This document shows positions 20,877-32,191 of a stretch of 64,000 bases of DNA, piece after piece. This stretch comes from Arctopsyche grandis (taxonomy: Eukaryota; Arthropoda; Insecta; Trichoptera; Hydropsychidae), in the NCBI RefSeq assembly GCF_051622035.1, contig NC_135356.1, positions 31,286,290 through 31,350,289 on the forward strand, written 5' to 3'. Position numbers and translations under genes: made by a program. The notes beneath the pieces were generated by a model. That model was not told the origin of the DNA and made no database searches. It was given only the letters and a program-made list of their open reading frames with translations. Every line of letters begins with the position of its first letter. Within the stretch, counting starts at the first letter, position 1.

Positions 20877-21090
20877 GAGAATAATTCGTCAAAATGACTT
20901 TCGTGTTGAAACACGCAACATTAAACTTTCCGACCAAAATATTAACGATGATCTAGGTCGTCTATCTCTGTGCAGTAATAGAAATTGCATAGACGATGAC
21001 GACGTTTATGACGATTGTTACATTGAGCCGTCAAATATATTCGAACCGAGTATTGCGAGAAGATTAGTTGAAGCCGATTATACATATGTA
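20877..21090 (+). pseudogene. Unrecognised acidic exon-like fragment
   Basis: After an acceptor-like ACTATAGTTTAG the frame stays open for about 70 codons: RQNDFRVETRNIKLSDQNIN, SLCSNRNCIDDDDVYDDCY, EPSNIFEPSIARRLVEADY. A GTATAC at about 21090 could be a donor. No family recognised. It stands between the MED13-like and OGT fragments. Confidence 0.35.
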
Positions 21091-21654
21091 TACCGTCCCC
21101 ATGTTCGGTATATAATCTACATCTTTCGATGAATGATTCAACGCGTTCTAGTTTGTGATTTGAAGGTTGTCTCTCGTGCCGTCGATTCGATTAGACATGT
21201 AAATGTGTCGACAAAAAAAAATTACCTTGACTATTAATGATACATTATATCACAATCAAAGATGGAGTAATGGTGTCAATAGACAATAAATAAAAAGTAA
21301 TTAAAGTAATAAAGGTGGCCACCGCAACACCATCACTTTGGGATTTAAATGCTACTCCCTACAATCCAGAGGCTAGCAAAAATAGCGACGTACTTTTAAT
21401 ACCCATGGGGCAAAACATTTAGAAAGGAGAGCTTTCCGACAAGAAAAAAGGCGGAACATATGTACATATGTAATTGCAGAGCGGAGCGTGACAACCGAAC
21501 CATCGTAGAAAGTGCCAGGACCATACATAGATATATGTATATAGAATAACATAAGTTATTCTATAATAAGTTCTTCTATATCTATGGCCAGGACGATACT
21601 TCTTACTAAAGACCTGTCAGAGAACCATATGAGGCATGGGTTGGAAAAGCTTCA

Positions 21655-22090
21655 GACCTAAATTGCAACCGGTGAAGAGGTTCCCCAAAGTGTCGTAATA
21701 ACAACTCGACAACAATACTAATTGCCAAATGATGCCATAGTTTACTGTAAGTTTAATCAGCTTTATAAGATCGAGCCAATAACGCCGAGTATGTGGGAGA
21801 ACATTTTGAAAAATGTTCCGTAGTTGTGTGTCTGTGGCTTTTAAAAATTCCTGCTGCTGGTGAAGCAAATATTAAAATTGGTAGCCCAACAATTAGGACG
21901 TCCAGAAGGACGAATCATATTTTCCACCAATGTAACAGCGAAAAAAGAACATGTGCGACGAGCACAGTTAGCTGATGTGTGTTTAGACACTCGCCTTTGT
22001 AATGGACATACACACAACTACGCAGTATGGATGGTCTCTAGACTGGTACAACTGTCGAGTCAAAGATTCCTTAAAAATGACAATGCGCGA
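21655..22090 (+). pseudogene. O-GlcNAc transferase fragment B
   Basis: The translated order follows OGT: IATGEEVPQSVVITTRQQY, stop in place of Gly, [30 protein letters not shown], stop, frameshift, WLLKIPAAGEANIK, frameshift, [40 protein letters not shown]. These are contiguous in the C-terminal catalytic lobe, including the CLDT-LCNGHT motif that binds UDP-GlcNAc. At least two nonsense codons and two frameshifts make it dead. A related copy in the inverted region (36905-37340) shares the architecture but has different lesions. Confidence 0.92.
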
Positions 22091-22219
22091 TAAGATACCG
22101 TCGAGCGGATAGAAAAAGGATTTCGAATGCCACAATTTGCAGATATTTTTTGTCTTGCAAAGTAACACTTTTCATACGTCTAGTTGTCAGCGGTTTAGTT
22201 TTGGCAGTACGACGCAGAA

Positions 22220-22680
22220 AATTCAGGAAAAAGTTACATCCAGAAGAGACTACAACGTGATGTACGAAGACGTCATGATAGGTCGCAGCTTGAATACGAT
22301 TTTTTTTAAATATTTTTAATTTAGATGTTAAGTAATTTAGATCAGCGTGCTACATGCATCAAAAGAATATTAAGAGAGAAAAGGTCTCAAATGTCGAGTC
22401 CTGACTCCGGTGTCGCCGATGCTAGCCATGTCTTGCAAAAAATGGAATGCTCTGTATACATAAATACATAAATAAAGAAAATTAGACTTTTAAAGTATGT
22501 ATGCAGAACCTTCAAACTCGGACACGTTCAACTATGACGCGTTGGCTTCGACCGATTTCGTTTTCATGCGATGGAAGGGACATTTTCTGGTACCCGATCA
22601 CACAATTAAGGATATAAATGGTGCTTCGTTTGCACGATTTTATTACATATGTTTTCAAAAGTCGGCAGTTACCATTAAAG
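22220..22680 (+). repeat. Direct duplication, copy 2 (partner 19180-19680)
   Basis: It shares with copy 1 the RDYNVMYED-coding piece, the AAGAATATTAAGAGAGAAAA block and the GID4 fragment. It lacks the OGT junction of copy 1. Confidence 0.8.
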
Positions 22681-22691
22681 GATATTATTAA
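22497..22691 (+). pseudogene. GID4 homologue C-terminal fragment, copy 2
   Basis: Nearly identical to copy 1 but continues past the copy 1 breakpoint as [13 protein letters not shown] and a stop, as expected for the native GID4 end (QKSA-x-I-x-GYY). This copy keeps the natural continuation, so copy 1 is the rearranged one. It lies in frame without stops, but upstream GID4 exons are not found. Confidence 0.85.
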
Positions 22692-24295
22692 TATACCATT
22701 AAAGGATATATAAAATGAGTAAACAGACAATGGCTCTGCATCCTTGGACCCAAACTGGCTAACGAACTATAGGGTAGGTATAAAAATATTTCTACAGGCA
22801 TATTTTAAAAGTTTCTAGTAATAAAACTCATTTATTATACAAAACTACTGTCATAAATAATACAAGAAATGTAAAACTCATAATTTAGTTCGATTTGGTA
22901 ATTATGTTGGTTTGAAATAATTGAATTTAGTGACTATATTCGAAAAATGTAATCCCAAATAAACATCATGTTATTATGGTTACAATTAGAGACAAACAGA
23001 TAGTCCCAAAATAACTGAGCATAATATTTAGTTTTTATCTAAAAAAAAAATTGCCTATTTTTGGATAAAATGAAGTCACCAATTTGATATTCGACATAAA
23101 TTAATAATATGAACAACTAAAATTAAAAAAAAAAAAAAAAAAAAAATTCCATCCCAGAGTAGACTAGTGGTGAAGAGAAATTCCATTAAGAGTGCAAAGT
23201 GTTAAACATGTGTGTTCGTGAAGAAAATTCAATGTGATGAAAATAAAAAAAAAATTATTAAATTTTATAAACCGGAAGTGGGATTTTTTTCCTCGTAGAA
23301 AGGTGAAAAATGTTGTGCCCACTACTCTGTCCACACCCCTGAACGTATTAAGCTGAAAATTTATATTTCTATCCTTTATGTACTAACTTTGAGCTGGTAG
23401 GGTTTTGGTCAGAATTTGTAGACCGGAATCAGTATTTTTTTTTCTTTTAAAACAATATTTCATTATTTTATTTTGACCTGTAAAATTATTTTTATTTTCT
23501 TGATATTTAATGAGTATAATACTGATAGTGATTTTTAGTAATAAAAAAAATTTGAACAAAATCTGACAACCGGAAGTAGTTTTGTGGAAGTTTCCATACA
23601 TTTGCGCTCAATTTGTATCGCTATCATAGTCATCAGTTCAATATCGAATTTTGTTTTGTAACCTTCTTATATGTCCTCAAATATATAGATAAAGTCATGG
23701 GTTGGTCACACCCGAATTTTTTTTTATCTAAACGTACTAACTCAAGCGGTAATTGCAATTTAAATGCTTTCGTTATGTATATGGTTGTATCGCGTAATAT
23801 GTAAGGTGCAAGAGAGACGACATGTAGTCTGTGAGGTGGCCGAACACCAAATTCGGTTGGAAATCGCACGGCACGGTCAGTAGCGGTGAATATACGACGC
23901 TGAGCTGCCCCACTCGCCCACAGGTACGTTCTTATTGTAGCTAATTAGCCCTTTCAATCAGTTGGTTGCGCCATTCATTGCAGGCCGATTCCGATTCCGC
24001 GACGCCATTCTTCATTTTTCCGGCTTTCCCGCATCGGTAGCCGTTTCGTTCGGCAATATCGACGCGCTTTCGTTCTTTGCGCAAACGATGGCCAAGGCCG
24101 TGGACGCGCGTGCCATTTTCTGTCGCGCGGTCACTTCGTTTTAAGTACGACCATATACGTAATGGTAATGACCATATATGTACTATGGTTTGTGCAGCAC
24201 AAGAAAAATATCGAGCCTAATGCGAATCTTGCGAGCTCGGGAACACTGTTGCATTCGTCGGCTTGCCTGTATGAACATGTATGAACATATGTATG
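22692..24295. other. AT-rich intergenic DNA
   Basis: There is a poly-A run at 23121-23147. GC-richer sequence at about 23860-24145 includes a 60-codon open frame (23962-24144) without recognisable features. Nothing else supported. Confidence 0.5.
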
Positions 24296-24440
24296 AACCG
24301 ACCTTGGAATCGCGTCTCGTCTTTTTCGATTGAGCCGTGCGGTGCGGCCTTTCCGTGTCATTTGCGTGTTTCGCAGCCTCTTTGGACGAATGTTCACGTT
24401 GGGCCGTCTCGCTATCAATATTATCACGCGATCCATGTAT
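24296..24440 (-). repeat. Inverted diverged copy of the 4.1-5.2 kb GC-rich repeat
   Basis: The reverse complement contains GACGAGACGCGATTCCAAGG, AAACGCAAATGACACGGAAA-like sequence and ATCGCGTGATAATATTGATA, the same order of motifs as 4615-4700 and 4125-4190 with substitutions and an internal replacement. Confidence 0.65.
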
Positions 24441-24464
24441 CAGTGATAGTGTCAGTATCACGAT

Positions 24465-24572
24465 TAAAGGGCGGACCGGAAGCGTGCTTTTTCCAGGAAT
24501 CAGGGCATTTTGGGTCTATTTAGAAATTAAGAGTCCAAAAAAATGAACGGCACGCTTCCGGTCCTACCTCTA
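24465..24572. mobile_element. MITE (hAT-like), copy 1
   Basis: The 108-bp element has about 23-bp terminal inverted repeats: TAAAGGGCGGACCGGAAGCG at the left and TAGAGGTAGGACCGGAAGCG read inward from the right. Flanks ATCACGAT (24457-24464) and ATCATGAT (24573-24580) are an 8-bp duplication with one mismatch. A 153-bp sibling is at 43631-43783. Confidence 0.8.
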
Positions 24573-24939
24573 ATCATGATGATCAATACTAGAATCACGA
24601 TCCGAGTTAATAGTCGTTCCATCAGCACCAAAATGGCGGCTCGACGTCCCCTTGCATTGCGTTGCTTTGCGATTCGTCGCGAAACTGTTTGCCGCCCTCT
24701 CCATTAGCATACAATGTATGTGTGACCATTTTTTTCATCGTTACAATTCAATAAATTTACATATACAGTATACTCTCAATCATCCGGGTGCGGATAATCC
24801 GTGCTTGAAAAATATTAATTTAAAAATTAAATTATTTTTTTTATATGATTATGAGACCCACCGATTGATTGCAACCATAAACACGCGTGTTATTTGAAAC
24901 AAATGATGTCACGCAGATTCACTTAAAAAGTTTTTTTTA

Positions 24940-25190
24940 TAGGACGATTCATCATCAACCAGCGATTTAAATTTATTTCATACTTCCAAAATAACATTTG
25001 ATTATAATTGCACTTTTAAATTTTGATTCGTGCATTTTTGAAAATTCTATTTATTTTTTACCCTTGATTTTTAGCGTGATGGAAAGAAGAAAATTTTGTT
25101 ATATGGGGGGGAAGACATTTTTTTTTAGCCCTGGGTGGGAGCCCCCTCTGACTCCTGGCAAGCACTGGTTTCAGTCCCAGTCCGCCACTG
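24940..25190 (-). mobile_element. Deleted copy of the hAT at 43792-45177
   Basis: The right end at 25190, read inward, is CAGTGGCGGACTGGGACTGA, identical to the terminus at 43792. The interior at 24940-25000 (ATCATCAACCAGCGATTTAA) matches the complement of about 44750-44775. The other terminus is missing, so this is a truncated or internally deleted relative in inverse orientation. Confidence 0.7.
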
Positions 25191-25796
25191 TTTCCGGGAA
25201 TAAAAATTCGTTCGGTTCGTTCAAAATTGCCATTTTTGCCCATATCTACTAAGGGCTGACGAGAGGGGGGGAGGCGGAAAAAAGTTTCAGGGCCCGAGTT
25301 CACTCTTTTTCGAGTGCTACTACATACATAGTTAGTATATAGTACATTATAAGTTTCAAAATATCACACTGATTAAATGAAAATATCGTAAATGAAAATT
25401 ATGTCGAATATATTTTTGTTAGTTATAGTCGAATTGAATTTAAATATGCACAACTTTCCAAACACCATATGGATATACATATTTGATAAATATTTAGACT
25501 ACATAGATTGGGTGAATTTTTTTGTCCACTGCTACGGCGAGCGGCCACGCTTACAATGTGTACATGTGTTGGTAAAGGTGTTAGCCGAGCGCGGCCTCGG
25601 CTGAAGTCGGGCGCACTCGGCTAACGGCGTTCGGCTCTCGGCCGAGCTCGGCGAAGAAGGGGGGAGGGGGGGGGGGACTTATGCAACATCTTGACGCCAA
25701 CGTTCCGTCCAAGCTCTAAGGTGTCTCACACGCGCGCACACCTTAGAGGGAACGCTTTCATGGAACCATCCACACGCACGATATCTACTACCGATG
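25191..25796. other. Non-coding; GC-rich imperfect repeats
   Basis: At 25531-25680 short motifs CGGCCGAG, CTCGGC and GAGCGCGGCC recur in both orientations, followed by a G-run. The rest is AT-rich without supported features. Confidence 0.5.
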
Positions 25797-25839
25797 TTTC
25801 CATATCCAGTTGCTACATATTTAGGAACTGGATATGGAA
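25797..25839. repeat. Small foldback (hairpin) element, copy 2
   Basis: TTTCCATATCCAGTT and AACTGGATATGGAA enclose about 14 bp. The arms are the same as in the hairpin at 4323-4384, but the loop is shorter. Confidence 0.55.
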
Positions 25840-26520
25840 TTCGTATTATCGTATTATTACTAGAGGTAGGATAGTCACAGTGCTATCCATTGTTCCATTT
25901 TGTAAATCCTTTGTAAAAAAAGGTTCGGCAAACCTTTAACAATGCATTTACAACCTTTGAACAATACGCGGCACCTTCTGGGTCCGGTGACTAATTATTA
26001 CCAATGTGCTTTATTGCGGGTATAAATTATTTTCACACGATAAAAATTAACAAACACATCAATTTGATTAATTTGTAGGTATTTTGTTTAGAAACCCTTT
26101 GAACAGACGAAGAACACAATATATGTACAAGATTTTCGTACAAACTTTCTTATGGTACATACTTATCATTTAATGTAATGCTGAGATTCTTATTTTCATA
26201 TTTATCACAATATGTACATTATTTTTAGATTAACCATGCTTAATAGTTACCTTAACTTACATATACATATGTATGTAAAAGTCCTGATGAATGTTTGATT
26301 CTGCGATAAATGACAATGTAAAGTTTCCCATAGACATCACATAAGATTAACCAAACATTTCACGGACGTAATAAATGCTTTAAACATGGCTTATCTAATA
26401 GTAAACATTTTATTAAGTTTATTTGAACAGTTTTATTTTATTTAAATTTATGTGAATATGCATTTGTTATTAATTTATCAAATTTAATGTCACGGATTCT
26501 ACCACCTTACAAACCTTACA

Positions 26521-27793
26521 TTTATTTATTTATTTATTTGGAAAACTTACAGTTTATTAAGTTACATAGATTGATAGTAAAAAAACATAATTATGTTAAG
26601 TAAACCATTAATAATTTTCACATATAGGTAAAAAAAGAAAAGCTTAAACATTTAAAATAAGAAACAAAAATGATAATAGAGTAAGATAGTTAGAGAAAAA
26701 TAAAAAAGAAAAAAATATATATAACAGTATAATAAAAATATCAAAATAATAAGAATAATAATATGATAAAAATTATGAAATAATAAAAATAATATAATTT
26801 ATAACAAAAAACAAAAAGACAAAATAAATACATCAAAATAAAAATTCATAATCACAATCGTAAATTTTCAATAAAATTAATCATCGAAAAACAAGTTTGC
26901 AATAATCACTCTATCTTGTATAGCATTAATATTAAATAAGTCAAACATAGAAATTGCAGAAGTTAGTGTGTTGACGGTGGAGCTTACACGCCAGATGAAT
27001 GAGCTTCTTCCATAATTAGAAAAAGTATTAGGTATGTAAAGGAGCTCATTACATCTAGTCATTCTATTTGGCACACGCAATGATAGTCTGCTCAATAATT
27101 GAGGACAGTCGATTGAGCCGTTAAGGATGTTCAAAATTGTTGAGATGTCAGCTATCTCCCTTCTTTTGACAAGTGGAAGTAGATGCTGACACCTACAAGC
27201 ATCTTCATAGGAAGTATAGGATAGTCCAAAACGGCTACTGATGTACATCAAGAATCTCTTCTGAATGCGCTCCAATCTGTCTCTTGCACCAGAGTACTCT
27301 GGGTTCCAAACTTGGGATGCAAACTCAACAATACTTCTTACGTATGCACAATATAGTATTTTGTATGATTTAATAGAAGTAAAGCATTTGGAGGACCGGA
27401 TGACGAACCCGAGGGCCTTCGACGCTCGAGCTACAACATTGTCAATATGTTTACCAAAGGATAGATCAGAGTTTAAAAAGACTCCCAAATCCCTAATTTC
27501 CGATACCCTTGTGAGTCTATGTCCGTTGATTGAATGAGGAAAGTCAACTGGACATAGTTTTCTGGTAAAGGTTATGCAGGAGCATTTTGCTACATTAATT
27601 TCCAACTTATTTATGCTGCAATAAGCCTCTAGCCTGAACAAATCATCTTGTAGGGCCAAAGCATCATTTCGGTTGTCTATTCTCTTGAAAATCTTCATAT
27701 CATCAGCAAATAATAGTACACTTGAATTCTGAAAACATTTTTCAATATCGAAGATGAAGATATTGAATAATAGAGGTCCCAAGAGGGAGCCTT
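26521..27793 (-). mobile_element. 5'-truncated LINE with 8-bp target duplication
   Basis: The copy is flanked by CCTTACAT (26514-26521) and CCTTACAT (27790-27797). Its 3' tail is an AAATA/AAAT-type repeat (TTTATTTATTTATT on the plus strand at 26521). The 5' breakpoint falls at CCTT, which is also present in the longer relative at 60340-63241, so the 5' junction used microhomology. The sequence is very close to that relative, showing one LINE family with at least two copies here. Confidence 0.85.
26877..27782 (-). pseudogene. LINE reverse transcriptase, C-terminal third
   Basis: The 301-residue open frame starts at the GPLLFNIFIFDI segment and includes the polymerase active site LLFADDMKIFKR, then the thumb and C-terminal domain (LGVFLNSDLSFGKHIDNVVA, VEFASQVWNP, RIQKRF). 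About a dozen residues differ from the C-terminus of the 846-aa protein at 60688-63228. Without endonuclease and fingers it cannot be active. Confidence 0.88.
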
Positions 27794-27835
27794 ACATACT
27801 TACATAAATAACCTTCGATATTGTTATTATTTCAG

Positions 27836-27924
27836 ACGGGAAGTGCATAGATCGTGATTTTATCATGACTGACGGATTTCACAATTTCAACAGAGCTGGT
27901 CAGTTAAATGAACGCAATCAGTAA
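27836..27924 (+). other. Exon-like open fragment, unrecognised
   Basis: After the acceptor TTGTTATTATTTCAG the sequence is open for 28 codons: GKCIDRDFIMTDGFHN, then FNRAGQLNERNQ and a stop. The composition is protein-like and the acceptor is strong. No family recognised. It could be a terminal exon fragment. Confidence 0.35.
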
Positions 27925-28282
27925 ATAAGAAATTTGAATATTATATTGTAGTATGTATGTATAAGTATCAGCAGTGTAATACCCCTCCTCCCCCCCATTG
28001 AATTGATATCGATCTCTTACATGGCGACATATGTATGTATATGTAAGTATGCACAGGTGTACTTCTTGGAATTACATATTAACATTCTACGAATCCTCCA
28101 TGGATTTAGTAAATCTGTTTAATCCTAAAAATTATACGTTTACGTATAATTTCATCAATTTAGTATCTACATATACATATATTAATATGTACTTGTTATT
28201 ATGTCAATAAAATGTGTATTTATAGAATATGAAAAACTGTTTTCAGAATTCTTACATAGATTGTATGTACATATGTTTTTAG

Positions 28283-28596
28283 TTGGACAACACATTCAAC
28301 CTACTTGGCCCTGTTCTAACGATGAACCATTCGAGATTTCAGCATGGTCCAAACAATTCACTGTAAATATTATATAATATAATATTTATATAATAAATAA
28401 GAAGAGCTCAAAATTTTCAAATAAATAATCATTTTATATTTATAGGTATGTTCCGAGGAATGTTCCCCGAAAAATCATTGCAACTCCACCTGCAAGTGTT
28501 GCGATGCCTTCTTCACAATCCATGACATATTTAGAAACATCACGACAGGAAATACAGATGCTTACGGTTTCGGAAACTAAACGTGATAATTATTGA
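28283..28596 (+). other. Two exon-like fragments with matching splice phase
   Basis: Exon a (28283-28362) follows TGTTTTTAG and ends at a GTAAAT donor, reading LDNTFNLLGPVLTMNHSRF. Exon b (28446-28596) follows TATTTATAG and completes the split codon (CT+G), reading YVPRNVPRKIIATPPASVAM and ending QMLTVSETKRDNY with TGA. Without splicing the first frame meets TAA at once, so the phase match suggests real exons. I do not recognise the protein. It may be the 3' end of a host gene or another displaced fragment. Confidence 0.45.
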
Positions 28597-28607
28597 AATT
28601 ATTGAAA

Positions 28608-29110
28608 TTACAAACTTAAAGGATAAGAAATAAGGATAGCAATCAATTGTCTGTATTTCAAGCCACTCGATCGTATTAAATTTACAAGTTTAATAATACA
28701 AGATGTCAAATGTTCAACTTTTAACACATTTTTGCACAATACTTGTTGATGTATAATACAATGAATTATAATTAAATTGTAATCGGGACACTTTTTGGAA
28801 AATTTATCCCGGATTTTCTTTAATGGTCCAATATTTTTACCCGTCAAACTTGGTGTTCTGTCAGTTGTTATTTTTTTTAAGCAATTAACAACTTTTTAAA
28901 AAATATCAGCTCCCGTTGTTTGATCTTTAAGTGATTCCAATGACAACAGCTCTTCAATAATTTCAAATTTAGAGTTACATCCGCGTATGAAAATTAATAA
29001 CTGTGGGGTATCTTTTCGATCATCACTTTCGTCGAGAGCTATCGAGTACCATGTGATCGATTCTAATATTGATGATAATTGCTTATTAAAGTTTGTATTC
29101 TAGTTTGCCG
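28608..29110 (-). pseudogene. hAT transposase fragment (GTF2IRD2/ZBED-like)
   Basis: The minus strand reads YSIALDESDDRKDTPQLLIF, a stretch with SKFEIIEELLSLESLKDQT, a stop, then TPSLTGKNIGPLKKI and IIIHCIIHQQVLCKNVLK. These are the central catalytic-domain motifs of FAM200/ZBED5/GTF2IRD2-type hAT transposases (ALDES-D, TDG-SLTGK, HC-IH--L--K). Stops and frameshifts are present. No termini located. Confidence 0.7.
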
Positions 29111-29499
29111 TCTAGTTTGGCCCAAATTTGAATTCTAACTTATGTCAGAAACGATAAACCATTTAACAAATCAACAAAAATTTCTTAGATCAGAAAAAAG
29201 TAAACTTTTTTTGAATTTTCGACAGGGACTTGTTGGCAAAACGCCGATCTGCGTTGGTTTGCATTCAAAGGGCTAATAAAATATTTTGAAAATAATTACC
29301 GAATTTGTGGTTTCCTGTATATTTTCCAAATATGCATAGATATATGTATGTACATTTAAAATCACTTATTTGGTTTGCCCCGATAACACTAATCCTCGTC
29401 CGAATTTACTGCATTTCGACATAATTTAACTAAAACTTTGCGAATACCGTGTGTCTTTCTGACCGCTCCGCTTCCGGTCCAATGAGATACGGACTAGAC

Positions 29500-31280
29500 C
29501 AGGGGTCGGCAACCTGCGGCTCTTTGGATGTGAAGCTGCGGCTCTTTAGTTCCATACGCAAACATTATTTATTTTATCAAAAAAAAAAAAAATTTAAATT
29601 CGTTCTGAATTGATTAACGAGGATTAGGCACCGATTCTATCACACCGAGTCACTTGTAGTCGCTTTTCACCGCACCCCTCCCCCGTGACACGCGTCGTCA
29701 CTGACGTCAGTCCGTCGGAAGCTCTCGAATTCCACAAAGAACAATACGGTCATAATTTATTTGTTTGCAGTGAAGCGTTCACCCCAGCTCGCAGTTTCGT
29801 CATCCGCTCGCCGCTTCCACGAAATGGTACGCACGGCCTGAATCGTGTTGCAGATTTTGTCCTCAGCTGCAATGATATTCGAAGCATATATTGACATTTT
29901 TTTCTTTTTATGAGACCTGTGCTATTTAGAATCGAATATGATTTTCTCAGTCGTACTTTGGATTTTCAAGTACTTAGATCTCGTTACGCGGTGTGTGTGT
30001 TGTGCTAAGACGCTGTTGTTTCTGTTAATTGTACGAAGATTATCTATTTTTATGTAAGTACGTTTTATTACAATATTTATATGTCCAGTTCTTCGATACA
30101 GCGAAGAATAAATCATCAATAATAAACATGGTTGTAAGTATGTCCAAATACTTCAGAGCCCGATATAGAAATAATAGACAATGACATAGAGAAAGTTGAA
30201 CTAGAAATTAAACAGTCCTTGCAAGAAAAACTTGATCAAGCAAAGTAAATAATTGCAAAACTTGTCATATGCTGTTTTGGATACCTAAATAATAATTTTA
30301 AAAATTCTTTATTACAGCTTCACCGCAAGCATGGCATCTTCAAAAAAAATAGAGAAGAACTGAAGAAGAGCATCGAGAATTCAATCGGGATTGGATGGAG
30401 TCGTTCGCTTTCATATGCAACTCAGATGGCCTTCCGACTTGTCTCATTTGCCAAGAAAAACTCGCACACAATAAGAAATCAAATTTAGAGAGACACTTCA
30501 CTAACACCATACTGAGTTTGCTAGTAAATATCCAGCCGGCGAAGAAATCAGAAATCTTGAAAAAAATCAAAGATTTGCCACTATCCGCTAAAACAGTACA
30601 AGATAGAATAGCTAAAATGTCTTCAAATGTAACATATTTGCAGGTGAAAGATATTCAACTTTCTTCTGTCTTATCACTTGCTATAGATGTGTCTTGCGAC
30701 ATAAAAGACACGGCACAAGTTGCCCTTTTTGTCAGGTATATGTCATCCCAAGGTCCAAAAGAAGAACTTCTAGGATTGTTACCGCTCTCGGGACAAACTA
30801 GAGGGGAAGATATAGCGAATGCCGTGCAAAAATGCCTTGAAGGCAATAAGATCGATTTAAATAAAATCATTTCAATAGCAACTGATGGAGCCAGAAGTAT
30901 GACAGGAAAAAATAAAGGGGCAACAACGATTCTTCAGAGCAAAATAAACCACGAAATTCTTACGTTTGTTTGCTCAATTGTGTGCTATTGAAGTACAAGT
31001 TAGTGTTGTAAGTAAATGTTTAATTGTTTCAATTTTTTACTTAAATAATAAGTAATTATTTAATAATGCCATATATGTATATATATATATTATCTAATTT
31101 GTTGTGAAAACACTACTTACATATGTATGAATAAATAGATTAGTTTTTTTTATTAAAAAACTTTATTTATGCAGTACTATTTATTGTTGGCAAGAAAAAA
31201 TTTTGTGGCTCTTCAAAAACTTTGAAATTTTGTAAATTGTAATTTTTGGCTCTTCCGACTCAAAAGGTTGCCGACCCCTG
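29500..31280 (+). mobile_element. hAT (Charlie-like) transposon, decayed
   Basis: Left end CAGGGGTCGGCAACCT and right end, read inward, CAGGGGTCGGCAACCT are identical 16-bp inverted repeats followed by GCGGCTCTTT on the left and TTTGAGTCGGAAGAGCC on the right. This is the terminus type typical of Charlie-like hATs. The flanking 8-mers (GACTAGAC and TCGACATA) do not match. It contains a partial transposase frame at 30395-30991. Confidence 0.8.
30395..30991 (+). pseudogene. hAT transposase, N-terminal half
   Basis: A 198-codon frame with a zinc-finger start ([20 protein letters not shown], then RHFTNTIL), [20 protein letters not shown] (first catalytic region) and [15 protein letters not shown] (second). 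It resembles GTF2IRD2/FAM200-type transposases. The frame ends after about 200 of an expected 600 residues, and the C-terminal dimerisation part is deleted from the element. Confidence 0.8.
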
Positions 31281-32183
31281 TCGACATAATGGACCAATCC
31301 TGTGCATCTGCAACATTTGACAAAGTTATGTAGCACCTATCAGGACAATATCGAATTTCGCTATTTAAAAACGAGAGGAGATTTTTAATTTTATCGCCCC
31401 GCTAATTCAACTGCACCGAGTTCTAGGCCACACGCCACACAAAGCTTTTTTACCACTTTCAACCCAAATATTTGCCCATCTCCATCCAACACTGCCCAAT
31501 CAAGTTCAATAACTGTTCAGAGCCCCTTGACCAATATAAGTTATATTAACTTATCTGAGAGATGATTGTTAAATTTAATACCTAAGTTTTTAATAAATAT
31601 AAATTGTTTCGTAATTTTGTAATTATTGTTTTATTTACCTCAGTGTAACAGCTAGTCGTTGTGCAGGTGGTATCGCCAAACGCATGTTGGTATCTTGAAG
31701 TGTTATTCGAGGCCCCACTATCGTCAACAGTTCGTCAAATGTTGTAATAGACATTCGAAAGTAACAATAAAAAATTTATCGGGGTATTGCCTCAATTCTT
31801 CGTACAGTGTCACAAACTGCCCTTTTAAGTATCTGAGTTAATTCAGAGGGTGCACCCAGAATGCCTTTTGTTTTCTTTTTCGTCTTCTAGCAACACAAAT
31901 CGCTATTGCTATTAATTTAGCAGAAACCATTTCCACGTCTTACTGAAGCGAGAAACGAAACAAGAGTGATTTTTAAGCATATCGAGAACTTTATAAAAGC
32001 GCCAACGCCGAGTTTTAGCGCAACGTTTTTTAACGCAAGTCTCGTGCGAATTACGTATAATGCTATGCGACCATTCCGAGCGAGTACGAGTTCGGTCGGT
32101 CGATAATCGCATTGCATCGTTCAGCGATGGCGAACCCACGCCGCGTGCAAAAGGATACGCACGAAAAATTGGCTGCCACGTAC
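31281..32183. other. Non-coding AT-rich DNA
   Basis: No supported genes. Short frames at 31659-31841 and 31912-32139 show no features. Confidence 0.5.
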
Positions 32184-32191
32184 ATCTACAT

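Noticed and set aside
29492..31288. Target duplication for the hAT at 29500-31280
   Set aside because: The 8-mers GACTAGAC and TCGACATA do not match well enough.
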